A DNA stretch of 58,792 bases from Prorocentrum cordatum (taxonomy: Eukaryota > Sar > Dinophyceae > Prorocentrales > Prorocentraceae): positions 1 through 58,792 of the forward strand of contig CAUYUJ010005754.1 of NCBI GenBank assembly GCA_963575745.1, in the 5' to 3' direction. A program made the position numbers and the translations under genes. This document shows positions 30,598-42,101 of the stretch, piece by piece (the stretch's first letter is position 1; the number at the start of each line of letters is the position of its first letter). Below the pieces are notes generated by a model. That model ran no database searches. It was not told where the DNA came from and worked only from the letters and a program-made list of their open reading frames with translations.

Positions 30598-31956
30598 GCA
30601 TTAGACGGCGGCGATGGCAAATGTTTTCGCGCTGACTACTTCACTTGACCGCTTGGGGGGGGGGCGCCGAGAATACCGTGATGAATCGCGCAGTTGTTCC
30701 CAAACTTGGGGCGAGTCCACACATTCGGTCAGGTGAAAGCCCTGGCGGCAATCCTCCGATTGCTTGCGCGTTCGCATGCGAGAAAAAAACACCTGGGGAA
30801 CCACGTGCGACATCGCTACAATGAGATCGCAAAACATGTTTGCAGGCGCTGGTAACATACAAGATTAAGAGAGCATCCACCACGGCAGTGGCAGGGACAT
30901 TATCTAGAATGGACCATGGCAGATGGAGGAGTTTGCATCTTCCGCGGCCACTGAGATCGCTGCAGGTTCCGACCTGCTCTGCACATGCGAACGTTGCATC
31001 CACTTGTCGCGTTGAGCGCCGTGGAATGGCACGACGCTGTCTTGAGGCGCGGGCAGTTAAGTTCCAGACTACTTCCGAGGTCGAGCGCGTCGACTCCGAG
31101 CTGGGGGCGACGAGCCAGTAGGTCAAGCGGGATCGACGATGTCACCACAGACAACGGCGGGGCACACTGGCTGCTAAAGCAGACGATGCGGAAGGAGAGG
31201 AGAGCCGCGGAGGCCACGACGCCATCGCGCGTCGCATCGAGACCGAGAACTGGACCCCGAAAAAGAGACCGTGCGTTTGCGCGACCGGCTCCCTGATCAG
31301 TCGATCAATGGAACGATCTGGCCCCGACGGGGGCACGGCTGTTCAACGATGCGATTGCGAGCCCTTACGAGCGGATCGCGATCTCCGCGGGGGCTATGGC
31401 GCGCGCCCTTCTTTTCCCCCGACGCCCCGGGGTCAACCTTGCTCCAACAGCTGGCCTCGCGAGCGCGCGACCCGGGGCCGCCGGGCGCGCTGCGTTTTAC
31501 CGTCTATCTGAACGTGGCCCCAGCTAAAACCCGCGCGCGCAAGCAGACCTCTCTGCGCGGGCGCTGCAGTCAAGCGCGCGGTTTGCGCAAGTCGGCCCAT
31601 GCAGGGCCCGCGGGGAGACGGGCGGCGCGCGTTCCAGCGGGCGTGGGAGATGGATATTTCAGTTTTAAGATGGAATTTCCCCTGGCAATCATGGACCGCG
31701 GCTTCGCGAAGGGCAGGCGGGAGGGGCGGCGCCGCGCTCTCGAGCGGCACGCGGGCGGCTTCGGGAACGCGGCATTCATTGGCCGTTTGCTGAAAGGGCC
31801 TCAGCGCCAGCGCCTCCGGCGTCGCACGAATCGCTGGAGGAAGCGCCGTCGCAAGACGCAGCGGCGGGCGACGTCGCTCTCTGCCGGCAGCGCCTCCTGG
31901 GCGCAGGCGCTAACCTTGGTCTCGGCCGCTGATTGCCGGGGGCTGCTACAGCGGAG
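30598..31956. other. Spacer, copy C, no gene recognised
   Basis: The longest plus-strand frame (31271 to past the duplication edge) is Arg-rich and passes into the ~100-bp repeat, so it is not a conserved protein. Minus-strand frames of 100-160 codons show no domain either. The sequence is over 98 percent like 36348-37695 by eye. Confidence 0.35.
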
Positions 31957-32436
31957 TGTTGCTGGGGGTGTACAGCGGAGTGACATCATACGCGGATTCA
32001 GATTGGACCTCACCATGCTTGGGGGGCTGCACACTGCGAAACTGTCGCCACTTGCGAGGACCGCTGGGGGTCCAGCGGAGTGGGGTTCCAAGCGGACCTA
32101 AATTTGATTTCGCCATCCTTGATGGGGGGGGCTGCGATCTGCCAAACTATCGCTACTTTCGAGGGCTGCCTTCACGAATCTAAATCAGACCTCGCCATCC
32201 CTGGGGGGGGCGCTGCGAACCGCGAAACTGTCGCCGCTTTCAAATGCTGCTGGGGGTCCAGCGGAGTGGGGTCCCACGCGGACCGAAAGAAGACTTCGCC
32301 GCCCATTCCTGTGGGGGGCTGCGAGCTGCCAAGCTGTTTCGCCACTTTCGAGGCTGCTGGGGGGTCAAATCGGAGTGGGGTCCCCGCGCGGACATAAATT
32401 TTTTTTTTTGGGGGGAAAATTGGACCTCGCGTTAAG
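31957..32436 (+). repeat. ~100-bp tandem repeat, third set
   Basis: Units match 16560-17043 from its second unit on. AAATTTTTTTTTTTGGGGGG replaces AAATT near 32398. Confidence 0.8.
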
Positions 32437-32439
32437 CTT

Positions 32440-32760
32440 CGAGGGTTAGGCTGTTAGGGGTAGGGTAAGGGTGTTCGGGCTAATGTGCGTTAGGGGTGGG
32501 GGTGAGGTCTTAGAGTTAAGGTTCGGTTAGGTTTGTTCGGGTAAGGGCCAGCGTGGTAGGATACGGGTTAGGGTGTTCGCTTAAATGGGCGCGGTCTGTG
32601 GTTTCAGGGTGTTGTGTCGGTGTCCAGGGATTAGGGCGTTGGGGTTTTATGGTTTGGGTTAGGGTGATAGGGTTTTAGTGTTATGTTGTTGGGTTTTGGA
32701 TGGTAGTGTGGTGGGGTGTTAGGGTTTAGGATGCTCGGGTTTCGGGAATTAACAGTACAG
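32440..32760 (+). repeat. Degenerate telomere-like tract, third set
   Basis: The same words and order as 26735-27050 but with many one-base insertions and losses. Confidence 0.7.
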
Positions 32761-32786
32761 GCTCGAGTTCCTTTGGGAAGGAGATG

Positions 32787-33125
32787 GGGGGTAGCTAAGC
32801 CCCCCCTTCATTTCGGAAAGACAATAAGGGGGAGCTGCCAGAGCGCGAAAGCGGGGAAAGCGGGGAGGGGGGTAGGGCAGCTTCCGCAGGGCGGAAGAAG
32901 GGGGGAGGGAGGGAGTGCTTCGGGCACGGGGGGGCCAGGGGGGGGGGGGGCGGGAGCAGCTAAGCCGCCCCTTCTGGAAAGGGCGAGAAGGAGGGGGGTA
33001 GCTTCGAGACCTCGAAAGGGGGGGGGAGGAGGTGGTAGCTTCCGTGGGGCGGCAAACAAGAGGGGAGGAGGGGGCGCCGGGCAGGGGAGGTCCAAAGGGG
33101 GGGGGTAGTTGAGGGGGGCCCCCCT
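32787..33125. repeat. G-rich repeat block, copy D
   Basis: Counterpart of 27072-27420, with differing G-run lengths. Confidence 0.8.
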
Positions 33126-33759
33126 CCTTTGCTCCTGCCGCTGCTTGCGCGCTCTCTCGTTGTGTACCACAGCCGTGTTCCAGAAACGGTCATCGCGATG
33201 AATGCTATCTAACATGTCCCACATTCCCCCCGCTCTCCAGTTGTTCCGCTTGCGCTCCAGAAAGAAAGTGCAAGGAGCCCAGGAATGGGGCGCATCGACC
33301 CCCAAACGCCCATTCATCGCCGAAAACCGCGCGCATTGCCACCCAGCCTTGGTTTGAGAAATGGTGGATTCGCTATCGGCGGCCTGTCGTTGATATACCG
33401 GCGATTTCCATGTCGACCCCCTGTGCTGGTCCCCCCCTTCCGTTGCCCTTAAATCCTTGGCCGATCGCATGCTGGCATCATTGTCGTCCTGTCCCCTGCG
33501 CTTGCGGGCCCGTGCAGGAAGTTTGCCGTGCGGGGCCAGCCGTGCGACACTCCGCAGAAAGGCCCCCGGGCCCACAGACCGCATCGGGCCCTCTCCCGAG
33601 GGGAGGAGGAGGAGGAGGAGGAGGAGGAGGAGGAGGAGGAGGACCCGTGTAAACCCAAGAGTCAGAACTAGGACTCCAACAAAGAGAATCAACTTAACTG
33701 TTGCACCCGCATAATCCTGAATCTTTCCAAAACACCATTTCTGATACGTTGATGATGTG
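33126..33759. other. Spacer, copy D
   Basis: Counterpart of 27421-28038. A GAG run at 33602-33640 is longer than in copy C. No gene was recognised. Confidence 0.4.
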
Positions 33760-34008
33760 AATCCGTGAAACTCTTACAAATTTCATGAACGAATGTGCGC
33801 GGCGCTACGGCGAGAGCCACAGTTTGGAAAAGAAACCGCCTTCAATCCGTGAAGCTCTTGCATTTAAGACGAATGTGCGCCGCGCTAAGGCGAGAACCAC
33901 ATTTTGAAAACCACCCGCTCTCAATCCGTGAAGCTCTTGCACATTTCTTTAAACGACTCTGCGCCGCGCCAAGGCGAGGGTAACATTCTGAAAACGGCCC
34001 GCCTTAAA
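33760..34008 (+). repeat. ~80-bp tandem triplicate, copy D
   Basis: Units begin at 33760, 33844 and 33923 with AATCCGTGAA(A/G)CTCTT. Each carries TGCGCCGCGCTAAGGCGAG or a close variant. Confidence 0.8.
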
Positions 34009-34029
34009 CACTTGCCTCGGGTGCGACAG

Positions 34030-34880
34030 GGGGACGTAATTGGAAAAGGAAGAGGCAGGAGGAGGAGGAGGAGGTGGGAGGATGATGGAGGAGAGACGAG
34101 GGAGGAGGGAGGAAGAGGAGGGGGAAGAAAGGGAGGAGAAGGAGGAGGAGGAAAAGGAAAAGAGAAAGGACAAGTAAGGGGAAAAGGACGAGGGGGAGGA
34201 GGAAGAGGAGGAGGAGGAGGAGGAAGAGGAATAATAATGATAATGAGAAGAAGCAGGAGGAGGAGGAGAAGAGGAAAAAGAAACTGAATAAGAATAATAA
34301 TAATAATAAACAGAAGAAGAATAAGAATAAGAACAATAAGAATGCGAAGAAGAAGAAGAAGAAGAGGAGGAGGAGGAGGAGAAGGAGGGGGAAAGGAAGA
34401 GAAGGAGGAGGAGGAAAAGGAAGGACGAGGGGAGGGAAGAGGGAGGAGGGGGAGGGAACAGGAGGGGGAGGAGGAGGAGGAGGAGGAGGGGGAGGAGGAG
34501 GAGGAGGGAAGTGGGGTTGGGGGGAACGAGAGGGAGGAGGGGGTGGGTGGGGGGGGAAGGGGAGGAGGTGGAGGAGGGGGAGGCGGAGGAACATGAGGAG
34601 GAAGAGGAGGAGGAGGAGGCGAATGGTGAAAGGCGTTGATCCTAGCCATGAGAAGCAGTAGCAGGAAGAGATGGGCAGGAGGAGGAGGAGGAAGCGGGAG
34701 GATGATGGAGGAGGGAGGAGGGAGGAAGAGGACGGGGAGGAGGAGGAGGAGGACGAGGAGGACGAGGAGGAGGAGGCGAAGCAGGAGAAGGAAAAGGAGG
34801 AAGACGAAGAGGACGAGGAGGAGAGAGGAGGGAGGAGGGGGGAGGGAGGAGGAGGACGAGAAGGAAAAGGAGGTCCACCC
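34030..34880. repeat. Long polypurine tract, copy D
   Basis: Counterpart of 28320-29150, nearly pure purine on the plus strand, with different run lengths. Confidence 0.9.
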
Positions 34881-35074
34881 GCAACCAACCCGCGCAAAGC
34901 AAGGCAGAAGCATCGCTTTCATTTTCCGGCTTGGGGTGGACGGTTATGGGTTTGAGGGCGGAGGCGGGAACGATGGCAACCATCAGGGGCTCAGCCAGCG
35001 CTCAGCACGCATGTAGATGAATGAGCGGTCAGCCACCATGTAGCAACCTAGTATAATCAGTTGAATGGTGGCGC

Positions 35075-36040
35075 GTGCGCAACAAGTATCAAACGTTCAG
35101 ACGGGGGGCTGCAAATAACAATGGTAATCCTAGTCAAGGTGGCGCCAGGTTTGCTTCGGGGTGGCCGCTGCCAGATGCAGGGAGATTCGCGATCGACGAT
35201 GCACTGCAATTCGAAAGCAGACGTGCGGATCGCATGGCAGCGTGCCATTCATTATCTGGGACAGGATCACGAAGACCAGCCGTCGAACATGCGCATGTGC
35301 TTTCTATGCCAGCGGAAAGCAAGAAGAGGTGGAGGAGAAGGCTGAACAGGTCAGCGACTTGCTCCGCACCTCGCACCCCGCCGGAAATAGCAGCCAGCGG
35401 CGCCGACCTCACGGCCAGCCATATTCAACCACGTCAATGTAACGTTCGCAGGCCCATCCCGCCACCGTGCCTGGGTTGTGGGCCAAAGGCCTCTTGGAAA
35501 CCTGTTGGGGTCTTTCGGGATGCCTCTCGGGGGCCTCGCGGAGGCCTCTTGACGGGGTTCTTCTGGACTGCAGAGGGGGCTTTTGGAAACCGCGTGAAAG
35601 CCTCTTGGGCGGCCCACGCGCCTCAAGCATTCTTGCGCGAGTGGGTTCGGCCCACCTATGCTTCCGTTCCCTGCCTTAGCGCCACCGACGGATGGCGCCA
35701 TGGCGCGGGCCAACCAGGATGTCCAGATTACGAACATTGGGTCGGAATCCTCAGGCAGCGAGAGGGAACCGCCGGGAAGAAATCATACACAGAGTTGCGC
35801 AATGTTGACGCGGTGCGAATGGGCTGCACGCAGGCGTCGGACTCCCGCCAGAACTACAACGGCAGCGCAGTTGTTCGGTCCAGAATAGCAGGTCGTGTTG
35901 TATCGATTCTTCCCCATGTACCTTCCACCGAGTTGCCCAGGCCACCAGTAGAAGAAAGGCGGCCTAGCCACAGTACGCATTTGTTTCGGGCCTGGCTTCA
36001 GGAATGTCGCTCGGCCCCCCATTCCTGCACTAGGATTTGA
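35075..36040 (+). CDS. Uncharacterised open frame, copy D
   Basis: This 321-codon frame covers the DNA equivalent to 29340-30284. Near 35240-35280 it contains about 40 bp that copy C lacks, which changes the frame relation between the two. No domain was recognised, and the central part is dispersed repeat. Coding status is doubtful. Confidence 0.15.
   Translation: MRNKYQTFRRGAANNNGNPSQGGARFASGWPLPDAGRFAIDDALQFESRRADRMAACHSLSGTGSRRPAVEHAHVLSMPAESKKRWRRRLNRSATCSAPRTPPEIAASGADLTASHIQPRQCNVRRPIPPPCLGCGPKASWKPVGVFRDASRGPRGGLLTGFFWTAEGAFGNRVKASWAAHAPQAFLREWVRPTYASVPCLSATDGWRHGAGQPGCPDYEHWVGILRQREGTAGKKSYTELRNVDAVRMGCTQASDSRQNYNGSAVVRSRIAGRVVSILPHVPSTELPRPPVEERRPSHSTHLFRAWLQECRSAPHSCTRI
35452..35620 (+). 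repeat. Dispersed GGCCTCTTGGG-family repeat, copy D
   Basis: Leader and words as at 29690-29860. Confidence 0.6.
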
Positions 36041-36216
36041 TGGCGGACTGGGCCTCCAGAAGGGCGCGGGCGCCATGGATCTCCGGATATGCAGCTGCGG
36101 GAGTTGTCCCGTTAGCACGCACGGCGGGCGGGAGCAGGTGAGCGATGACGAGGAGCGATCGAGCAGCCTTCGTTTTGGGGGGGAAATTATCTCCTAGGCC
36201 GCCCCTCTCCGACGTT

Positions 36217-36347
36217 CTCGGCGTCGCTCGGACGTGTGCATTTTTCCTTCGGCGAGGAACATCGAGGACCATCCTTGATCATTTGGCGAAAAAACCACGC
36301 ACGAAGCCGAAAAAAACACAGGGAACGGACGTCCGAGCGATGGCGAG
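36217..36347. mobile_element. MITE-like element, copy 3
   Basis: Duplication counterpart of 30468-30597, with one change in the left inverted repeat (GTCGCTCGG for ATCGCTCGG). Confidence 0.55.
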
Positions 36348-37695
36348 CATTAGACGGCGGCGATGGCAAATGTTTTCGCGCTGACTACTTCACTTGACCG
36401 CTTGGGGGGGGGGGGCGCCGAGAATACCGTGATGAATCGCGCAGTTGTTCCCAAACTTGGGGCGAGTCCACACATTCGGTCAGGTGAAAGCCCTGGCGGC
36501 CATCCTCCGATTGCTTGCGCGTTCGCACGCGAGAAAAAAACACCTGGGGAACCACGTGCGACATCGCTACAATGAGATCGCAAAACATGTTTGCAGGCGC
36601 TGGTAACATACAAGATTAAGAGAGCATCCACCACGGCAGTGGCAGGGACATTATCTAGAATGGACCGTGGCAGATGGAGGAGTTTGCATCTCCCGCGGCC
36701 ACTGAGATCGCTGCAGGTTCCGACCTGCTCTGCGCATGCGAACGTTGCATCCACTTGTCGCGTTGAGCGCCGTGGAATGGCACGACGCTGTCTTGAGGCG
36801 CGGGCAGTTAAGTTCCAGACTACTTCCGAGGTCGAGCGCGTCGACTCCGAGCTGGGGGCGACGAGCCAGTAGGTCAAGCGGGATCGACGACGTCACCACA
36901 GACAACGGCGGGGCACACTGGCTGCTAAAGCAGGCGATGCGGAAGGAGAGGAGAGCCGCGGAGGCCACGACGCCATCGCGCGTCGCATCGAGACCGAGAA
37001 CTGGACCCCGAAAAAGAGACCGTGCGTTTGCGCGACCGGCTCCCTGATCAGTCGATCAATGGAACGATCTGGCCCCGACGGGGGCACGGCTGTTCAACGA
37101 TGCGATTGCGAGCCCTTACGAGCGGATCGCGATCTCCGCGGGAGCTATGGCGCGCGCCCTTCTTTTCCCCCGACGCCCCGGGGTCAACCTTGCTCCAACA
37201 GCTGGCCTCGCGAGCGCGCGACCCGGGGCCGCCGGGCGCGCTGCGTTTTACCGTCTATCTGAACGTGGCCCCAGCTAAAACCCGCGCGCGCAAGCAGACC
37301 TCTCTGCGCGGGCGCTGCAGTCAAGCGCGCGGTTTGCGCAAGTCGGCCCATGCAGGGCCCGCGGGGAGACGGGCGGCGCGCGTTCCAGCGGGCGTGGGAG
37401 ATGGATATTTCAGTTTTAAGATGGAATTTCCCCTGGCAATCATGGACCGCGGCTTCGCGAAGGGCAGGCGGGAGGGGCGGCGCCGCGCTCTCGAGCGGCA
37501 CGCGGGCGGCTTCGGGAACGCGGCATTCATTGGCCGTTTGCTGAAAGGGCCTCAGCGCCAGCGCCTCCGGCGTCGCACGAATCGCTGGAGGAAGCGCCGT
37601 CGCAAGACGCAGCGGCGGGCGACGTCGCTCTCTGCCGGCAGCGCCTCCTGGGCGCAGGCGCTAACCTTGGTCTCGGCCGCTGACTGCCGGGGGCT
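36348..37695. other. Spacer, copy D, no gene recognised
   Basis: Counterpart of 30598-31946. Open frames here have no domain that I recognise. Confidence 0.35.
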
Positions 37696-37697
37696 GC

Positions 37698-38840
37698 GTG
37701 GGCGACCCTTTCACCGCGGCCGCCTGCCCGGGCAGCCACAAGTCCCCAGTGCTGCGGCATGAGAGGGAGATGCACGATTCGGACATCGCGTCTAAGTGTC
37801 TAGTAGGGGATTGGGGCGATTGGGGCGTAGATGCGTCGCTTCAGAAGCTCGCCGACGATTTGGGTGCGATTGAGATTGCAGGCCTGGGGGACTCACCTCA
37901 AACGTTTCTCAACAAGTTTCAGATGACGGACAGGGAACTCGACTCGGCGTTACTTCGCGTTGGTTTCGCTTGGGATATTCCGAAACTTGAATTCTTCGTG
38001 CACTTCGATTATGGGGCGCCCACAACGCGACCCGGCGCATTCGGTGGCGCTTCGTCGACGTTCGGCAGCTCGCAGGGGATTGCGCCCGCTCGCTGGCCTC
38101 TGGAGTCTCACGTATTCGGCTGCGCGTTGGCGCTGGAGCGCATCCATGAGCTACTTTCAGAACGCGCCATTCTCGGGCCTCGGATGCCCCCCGCGCACTT
38201 GGATCATGACATCCTAGACGACGGCCTCGCCCGTCTGGGTCGGGCGGCGTTGGGCGACGAGGCTGCCACTTCCGACTGGGGCCGCGCTGCCAGTTTATCT
38301 ATCTTTCAAGATGACTTGAAGATCCGACGCCCCCCCCCCTCCTCGCGCGAACCCTACGCCAGACAGTGGATCGCGCATCCATCCTGGGGAAAGCGGCCAG
38401 ACCACCACCCGCAATTGCTCGCGGAACTGTTCGGCGCGTTCCTTTTCGACGCCCGCCCACACTTGCCGGGCGGTCGGCCTACTCCGTGGGCTTCCCCAAA
38501 CTTGACGCAGCTGGCCCCGACGAGAGCGCCAGACTTCCCCCGTGCGAGGCCACGCGAGATGTCGCCCGGGATCGGAGCGCCTTCGCGAACCTGGGGGCCG
38601 CGGCATATTTTTGCGCATGGACGTCGCAGCAAAGCTTCCGGAGCGCGCAGCAAATTTTGGCGCGGGCACGTTCGCGCGCGAACACCGCAACAATATGCAA
38701 GAACGCGGGGCAGCAGTTCAAACGCGAGGGACACCGAATCACGTGCGAATGGAGCTCGTTGCGTTCGAACCCGTTCTTCATCATCACGGATGCATCAGCT
38801 GCATCAGGTTCTCGTATCCCAGATCGGCGGCCTTTCATGA
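37698..38840 (+). CDS. Hypothetical protein
   Basis: A 380-codon frame starts just after the duplication edge. The first 200 residues look more protein-like than other spacer frames (acidic and mixed composition, words such as GDWGDWGVDASLQKLADDLG and LDSALLRVGFAWDIPKLEFF). The last third is Arg/Ser/Pro-rich and probably read out of a true frame. I do not recognise a domain. It could be a fragment of a host gene or of an unidentified element. Confidence 0.3.
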   Translation: MGDPFTAAACPGSHKSPVLRHEREMHDSDIASKCLVGDWGDWGVDASLQKLADDLGAIEIAGLGDSPQTFLNKFQMTDRELDSALLRVGFAWDIPKLEFFVHFDYGAPTTRPGAFGGASSTFGSSQGIAPARWPLESHVFGCALALERIHELLSERAILGPRMPPAHLDHDILDDGLARLGRAALGDEAATSDWGRAASLSIFQDDLKIRRPPPSSREPYARQWIAHPSWGKRPDHHPQLLAELFGAFLFDARPHLPGGRPTPWASPNLTQLAPTRAPDFPRARPREMSPGIGAPSRTWGPRHIFAHGRRSKASGARSKFWRGHVRARTPQQYARTRGSSSNARDTESRANGARCVRTRSSSSRMHQLHQVLVSQIGGLS

Positions 38841-40002
38841 TGAAAGATCTGGCTATTGTATTCCAGGCGCGGCTCAGACCACATCCAGATGCACCGCGTT
38901 GAAGCCATCATTGCTTACGCTGTGAATTCGAGGGCGATGCGAAAGACGAACTATCCAGCCACCTTGTCTCTAGCCTTCTTCCAAGGTGATCTATCTGCAG
39001 CGCCAGCGCGTCCTGGTGTTTTTGAAACCAGAGCGAGGGGGGACGCGAAGCTCGCCGTACTCGCCCGGCGCAATCATTCTGCGAAGCTGAGAAGGTCAGC
39101 GACAACAAAGGCAAGCAGGACGCGATCGTGCCCTTCGCCGAATTCGCGCTGTCGGACAACAAGGCCATCTCGGACACGGAAGCGCTGGAGCACGCGAAGT
39201 ACCGCATCGGAACGGGAGAAGGCTGCATCGCGGCCGCACAGGAGGCCGGCACAGGCAATGACGAAGAGGGCAAGATCCCCAAGAAGCTCGCGGCGGGCGG
39301 GCAGGCAGCCGATCGCAAGATGAGGGGCCCATCGTTTTTGGCCATCTTCGCGGCGACTTCGGCTACTGTGCGACGATTGCGGCGGCGGAGGGCAAGGAAA
39401 ATCCTGTTGAACCGCGCCCGGAGCAATGCTAATGGTTGGCGCCCCCGCGCCACCGTTGGGCACGTGGGACAAGAGGCGCCGCCAGGTTGGCCCAATCTGG
39501 ACTTCTCCAATGGCCCGCCTGGCAGGGGCGCCGACGCTAACCTGCGCGCAGCGCCACAGGGAGGACGAGGGCGGGTAACGGGAGACAAGCGCGAGCAGTG
39601 CCAACCCCCAACCCGTGGCAACGAGAGCACGGGCAGGGCTCAGAGTGGCGACGAGAGCACCAGCGACACACCAGCCGAACCATGGGGTGGCCAGCGCTGA
39701 GGCGTATGAACGGTAGCCGGCGCCAGGGCGAGAGCGAACAGCAACTGCCACAGGTGCTATCCGGGCACGCGGGGCAGTCTGGGACGAGAAGCCTGCCAAT
39801 CAATCACCAACCAGCCGCCAGCAACAGAAGCGGAAGACAAGCGGAAGGAGGCAGGGCGTGGCACCGCCAAATCCGCCGGCCAGCGGCCACCGACTGTGAG
39901 AAAGGTCCGCCGCGCCGCCAGGGCACTGCCAAGCAGTGAGAGCGAGCGTTGAAAGCCGCAGAGGCCCCGAGGGGAAGAGGCCACCAAGGGGCCCGCTCCC
40001 AG
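38841..40002. other. Region left of the DIRS-like element, with a ~110-bp repeat
   Basis: No gene was identified. A plus-strand frame around 39090-39400 (words FAEFALSDNKAISDTEALEH) is moderately protein-like but unrecognised. Positions 39400-39512 (AATCCTGTTGAACCGCGCCC to TTCTCCAATGGCC) recur at 54252-54364, on the other side of the DIRS-like element. Confidence 0.35.
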
Positions 40003-40148
40003 GATTTTCCTGCCCCCCAAATCGCTGCGAGATTTTGGGGCGATGAAAATCTTCCTCCATCCCCTGAGTGGGTTTGCGCTCCTGTGCGTACACAGGGCAC
40101 ACTCTAATCGCACGTCTGGCCGGCGATGTCTTGGGGCGAAGGCCACCC
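40003..40148 (-). repeat. Split direct repeat B2
   Basis: ATTTTCCTG, CCCCCAAATCGCT, CCTCCATCCCCTGAGTGGGT, GTACACAGGGCACACTC and CTTGGGGCGAAGGCCACC recur in the same order at 40671-40821 (B1). Confidence 0.75.
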
Positions 40149-40212
40149 GTATCCCGGCCAGAGAGCGCATAACCCACGAGGGCGGGAGGGCTGGGAATTG
40201 AAGCAGCCCACA

Positions 40213-40709
40213 GGCAGCCGACACTGCAGCACTCGGCGGTGCAGGATGGCGCCCAGCGGCACCAGGAATAAACAATTACCTGCAGGTGCAATTGGCCTTC
40301 AACCTTGAACAGCGTAGCACCGGCGACGAAGGGCCCACGAGCAAGCCTTCAACCTTGAACAGCATAGCACCAGCGACGAGAGACCCACGAGCTCCCATCA
40401 CCAGAAGCCTTCGACGCGCCTCACGTGCCCACGAGGAGCAGACACCCAATCACAGTTCTCGCCAGCTCCCGCGGAGCCGCCAAGCGTGTGAGGCAGGGAT
40501 AGCTGCTCAGGAGCACGACGCAAGGCAGATACGCTTGCTCCCTCAGGAGAGCACCAGGCATGTGAGACAAGCCTGCCTGTCACTAATTGGTCCTGTGCCA
40601 CGAACGCAAACCCCAGAAGCCCCCAGAGGCCAAGAGGAGAGGAGTGGATGATGACACGCTCCGTCGTCATATTTTCCTGTCCCCCAAATCGCTTCGCGAT
40701 TTGGGGGCT
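40213..40709 (-). repeat. Split direct repeat A2
   Basis: From GGCAGCCGACACTGCAGCAC to GGCTAAGAAAATC the sequence recurs at 53757-54253 (A1), offset 13544 bp. An internal ~57-bp unit containing CCTTCAACCTTGAACAGC is itself doubled in both copies. Confidence 0.85.
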
Positions 40710-40821
40710 AAGAAAATCTTCCTCCATCCCCTGAGTGGGTTTGCGCTCCTGTGCGTACACAGGGCACACTCTAATCGCACGTCTGGCCGGCGATGTCTTG
40801 GGGCGAAGGCCACCAGTATCC
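40671..40821 (-). repeat. Split direct repeat B1 with 11-bp hairpin
   Basis: This copies B2 and overlaps the end of A2. Positions 40681-40707 form a hairpin (CCCCCAAATCG, loop CTTCG, CGATTTGGGGG). In A1 the same hairpin has lost 8 bp of its second arm. I infer a possible recombination or strand-end site. Confidence 0.7.
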
Positions 40822-40884
40822 CTGTGCACCCCAGGACATCGCATCCTGGACAGACACAACCTGTGCAGACGTGGAAGCCCAATG

Positions 40885-40925
40885 CACACAGGTGTGTGTG
40901 TGTGTGTGCGTGTGCACGTGTATGC
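40885..40925. repeat. (TG)n microsatellite
   Basis: A GTGTGTGTGTGTGTG run is followed by CGTGTGCACGTGTATG. Confidence 0.85.
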
Positions 40926-41362
40926 CCGCGAAGCGACAATCAATTTCGCACACGCAATTCCTCTGATTGTTTTCCGCGCTCAGTCCTCGCCAGAAGACTC
41001 CGAGAATTCTACAAAGAATTCTGCTTCCTCCAGCGTGCCGCGGGCTTTGGCCGAAGTGTACGCGAAGGCCGTCACGCCCCTCCAGCCTCCCGAATAGAAA
41101 AGCGCTGCCGGCCCATTGGCCTGCACAACTTCTGTGGCCCATCCACGGCGGAACGCATGAGTGCCCCAGGATCGCGCGTCGGCGAATCCTAGAGCTTGCG
41201 CAGCGAGCTTTAAGCAAGCCAGCGATTCGTTATACGAAATACTCGCAAAAGGGATCCCGCTGTCTGCCAACCTTCGCCTCAGCACGCATGCGCCGCAGAG
41301 CGTCTTGCCCTGCAACTTGCAAATGCACCGGCGCGAGACCTCCACCGGCTCAGACTCAGGCA

Positions 41363-41565
<203 letters not shown>

Positions 41566-41791
41566 AAACATTTGCGATTGAAGAAAGTTATCCGGACAGC
41601 TTCTGTTCCCCCAGCAACGGTCTCAATGACGATTTGCGCCTGAGGACGGCCCAACTGCAAAGTTTCACCATATCTGAGACAGAAGTGCCGAGATACGACC
41701 CATGATTCACCAATGTCCTGCTGATCGTTGCTGACACACCATTGCGCCAACTTACGGGACTGATCAGCTGTCGCACGGATTTTTACTCGCC

Positions 41792-41796
41792 GAATG
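41792..41796. other. Copia target-site duplication, left (GAATG)
   Basis: GAATG directly precedes the left LTR, and the same five bases follow the right LTR at 48321-48325. Five-base duplications are normal for copia elements. Confidence 0.85.
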
Positions 41797-41851
41797 TGTT
41801 GACTGTACATGCTAATCTGTAGCCCCTTGGTCCAAGTAAAAACCATCAACA
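41797..41851 (+). repeat. Left LTR (55 bp)
   Basis: It starts TGTTGACTGTACATG and ends AAAAACCATCAACA. The LTR also supplies the MVFTWTKGL-type open frame seen on the minus strand at both ends. Confidence 0.88.
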
Positions 41852-41864
41852 TGGTAGCGGAGCG
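41852..41864 (+). promoter_or_regulatory. Candidate primer-binding site
   Basis: TGGTAGCGGAGCG abuts the left LTR and resembles the TGGTATCAGAGC and TGGTAGCAGAG sites complementary to initiator tRNA-Met 3' ends used by many copia elements. The organism's own tRNA is not in the window, so the match is inferred. Confidence 0.5.
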
Positions 41865-42101
41865 GCGTGGGTTCGTTCCCGCCGCCGCTTCCCTTCCAGC
41901 CACCCGCGGCGCGCGCGCGCGCCAGCAATAGGGCAGCGGCGAGGGCCGCGCCCTGGCGGCTGGCAGCGGCGGGGGCCGCGCCAGCCGGCCCTTCTTAGCC
42001 CAGCACGCCGCCGAAGAAGAAGAAGACGAAGCGAGGCTCAAGGTCGAACAAGGCAGACATCCTGAGGAGCAGGAAGTTCGACGAGAAGCTCGATCTGAAG
42101 T

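Larger units (their letters stand above)
26278..31956. repeat. Second tandem duplication, copy C (~5.7 kb)
   Basis: The segment from GTGTTGCTGGGGGTGTACAG to GGGGGCTGC near 31946 recurs at 31957-37695. It overlaps the right end of copy B, so the ~100-bp repeat and telomere-like tract occur three times in the window. Confidence 0.8.
31957..37695. repeat. Second tandem duplication, copy D (~5.7 kb)
   Basis: This repeats 26278-31956. The first 2 kb (32300-34000) differ from copies B and C by frequent short indels, mostly in homopolymers, plus an 11-T/6-G insertion near 32400, while the rest is nearly identical. Homology stops at GGGGGCTGC near 37695. Confidence 0.8.

Noticed and set aside
41852-41885. 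tRNA gene at TGGTAGCGGAGCGGCGTGGG
   Set aside because: The arms do not fold into a cloverleaf; its position beside the LTR fits a primer-binding site better.
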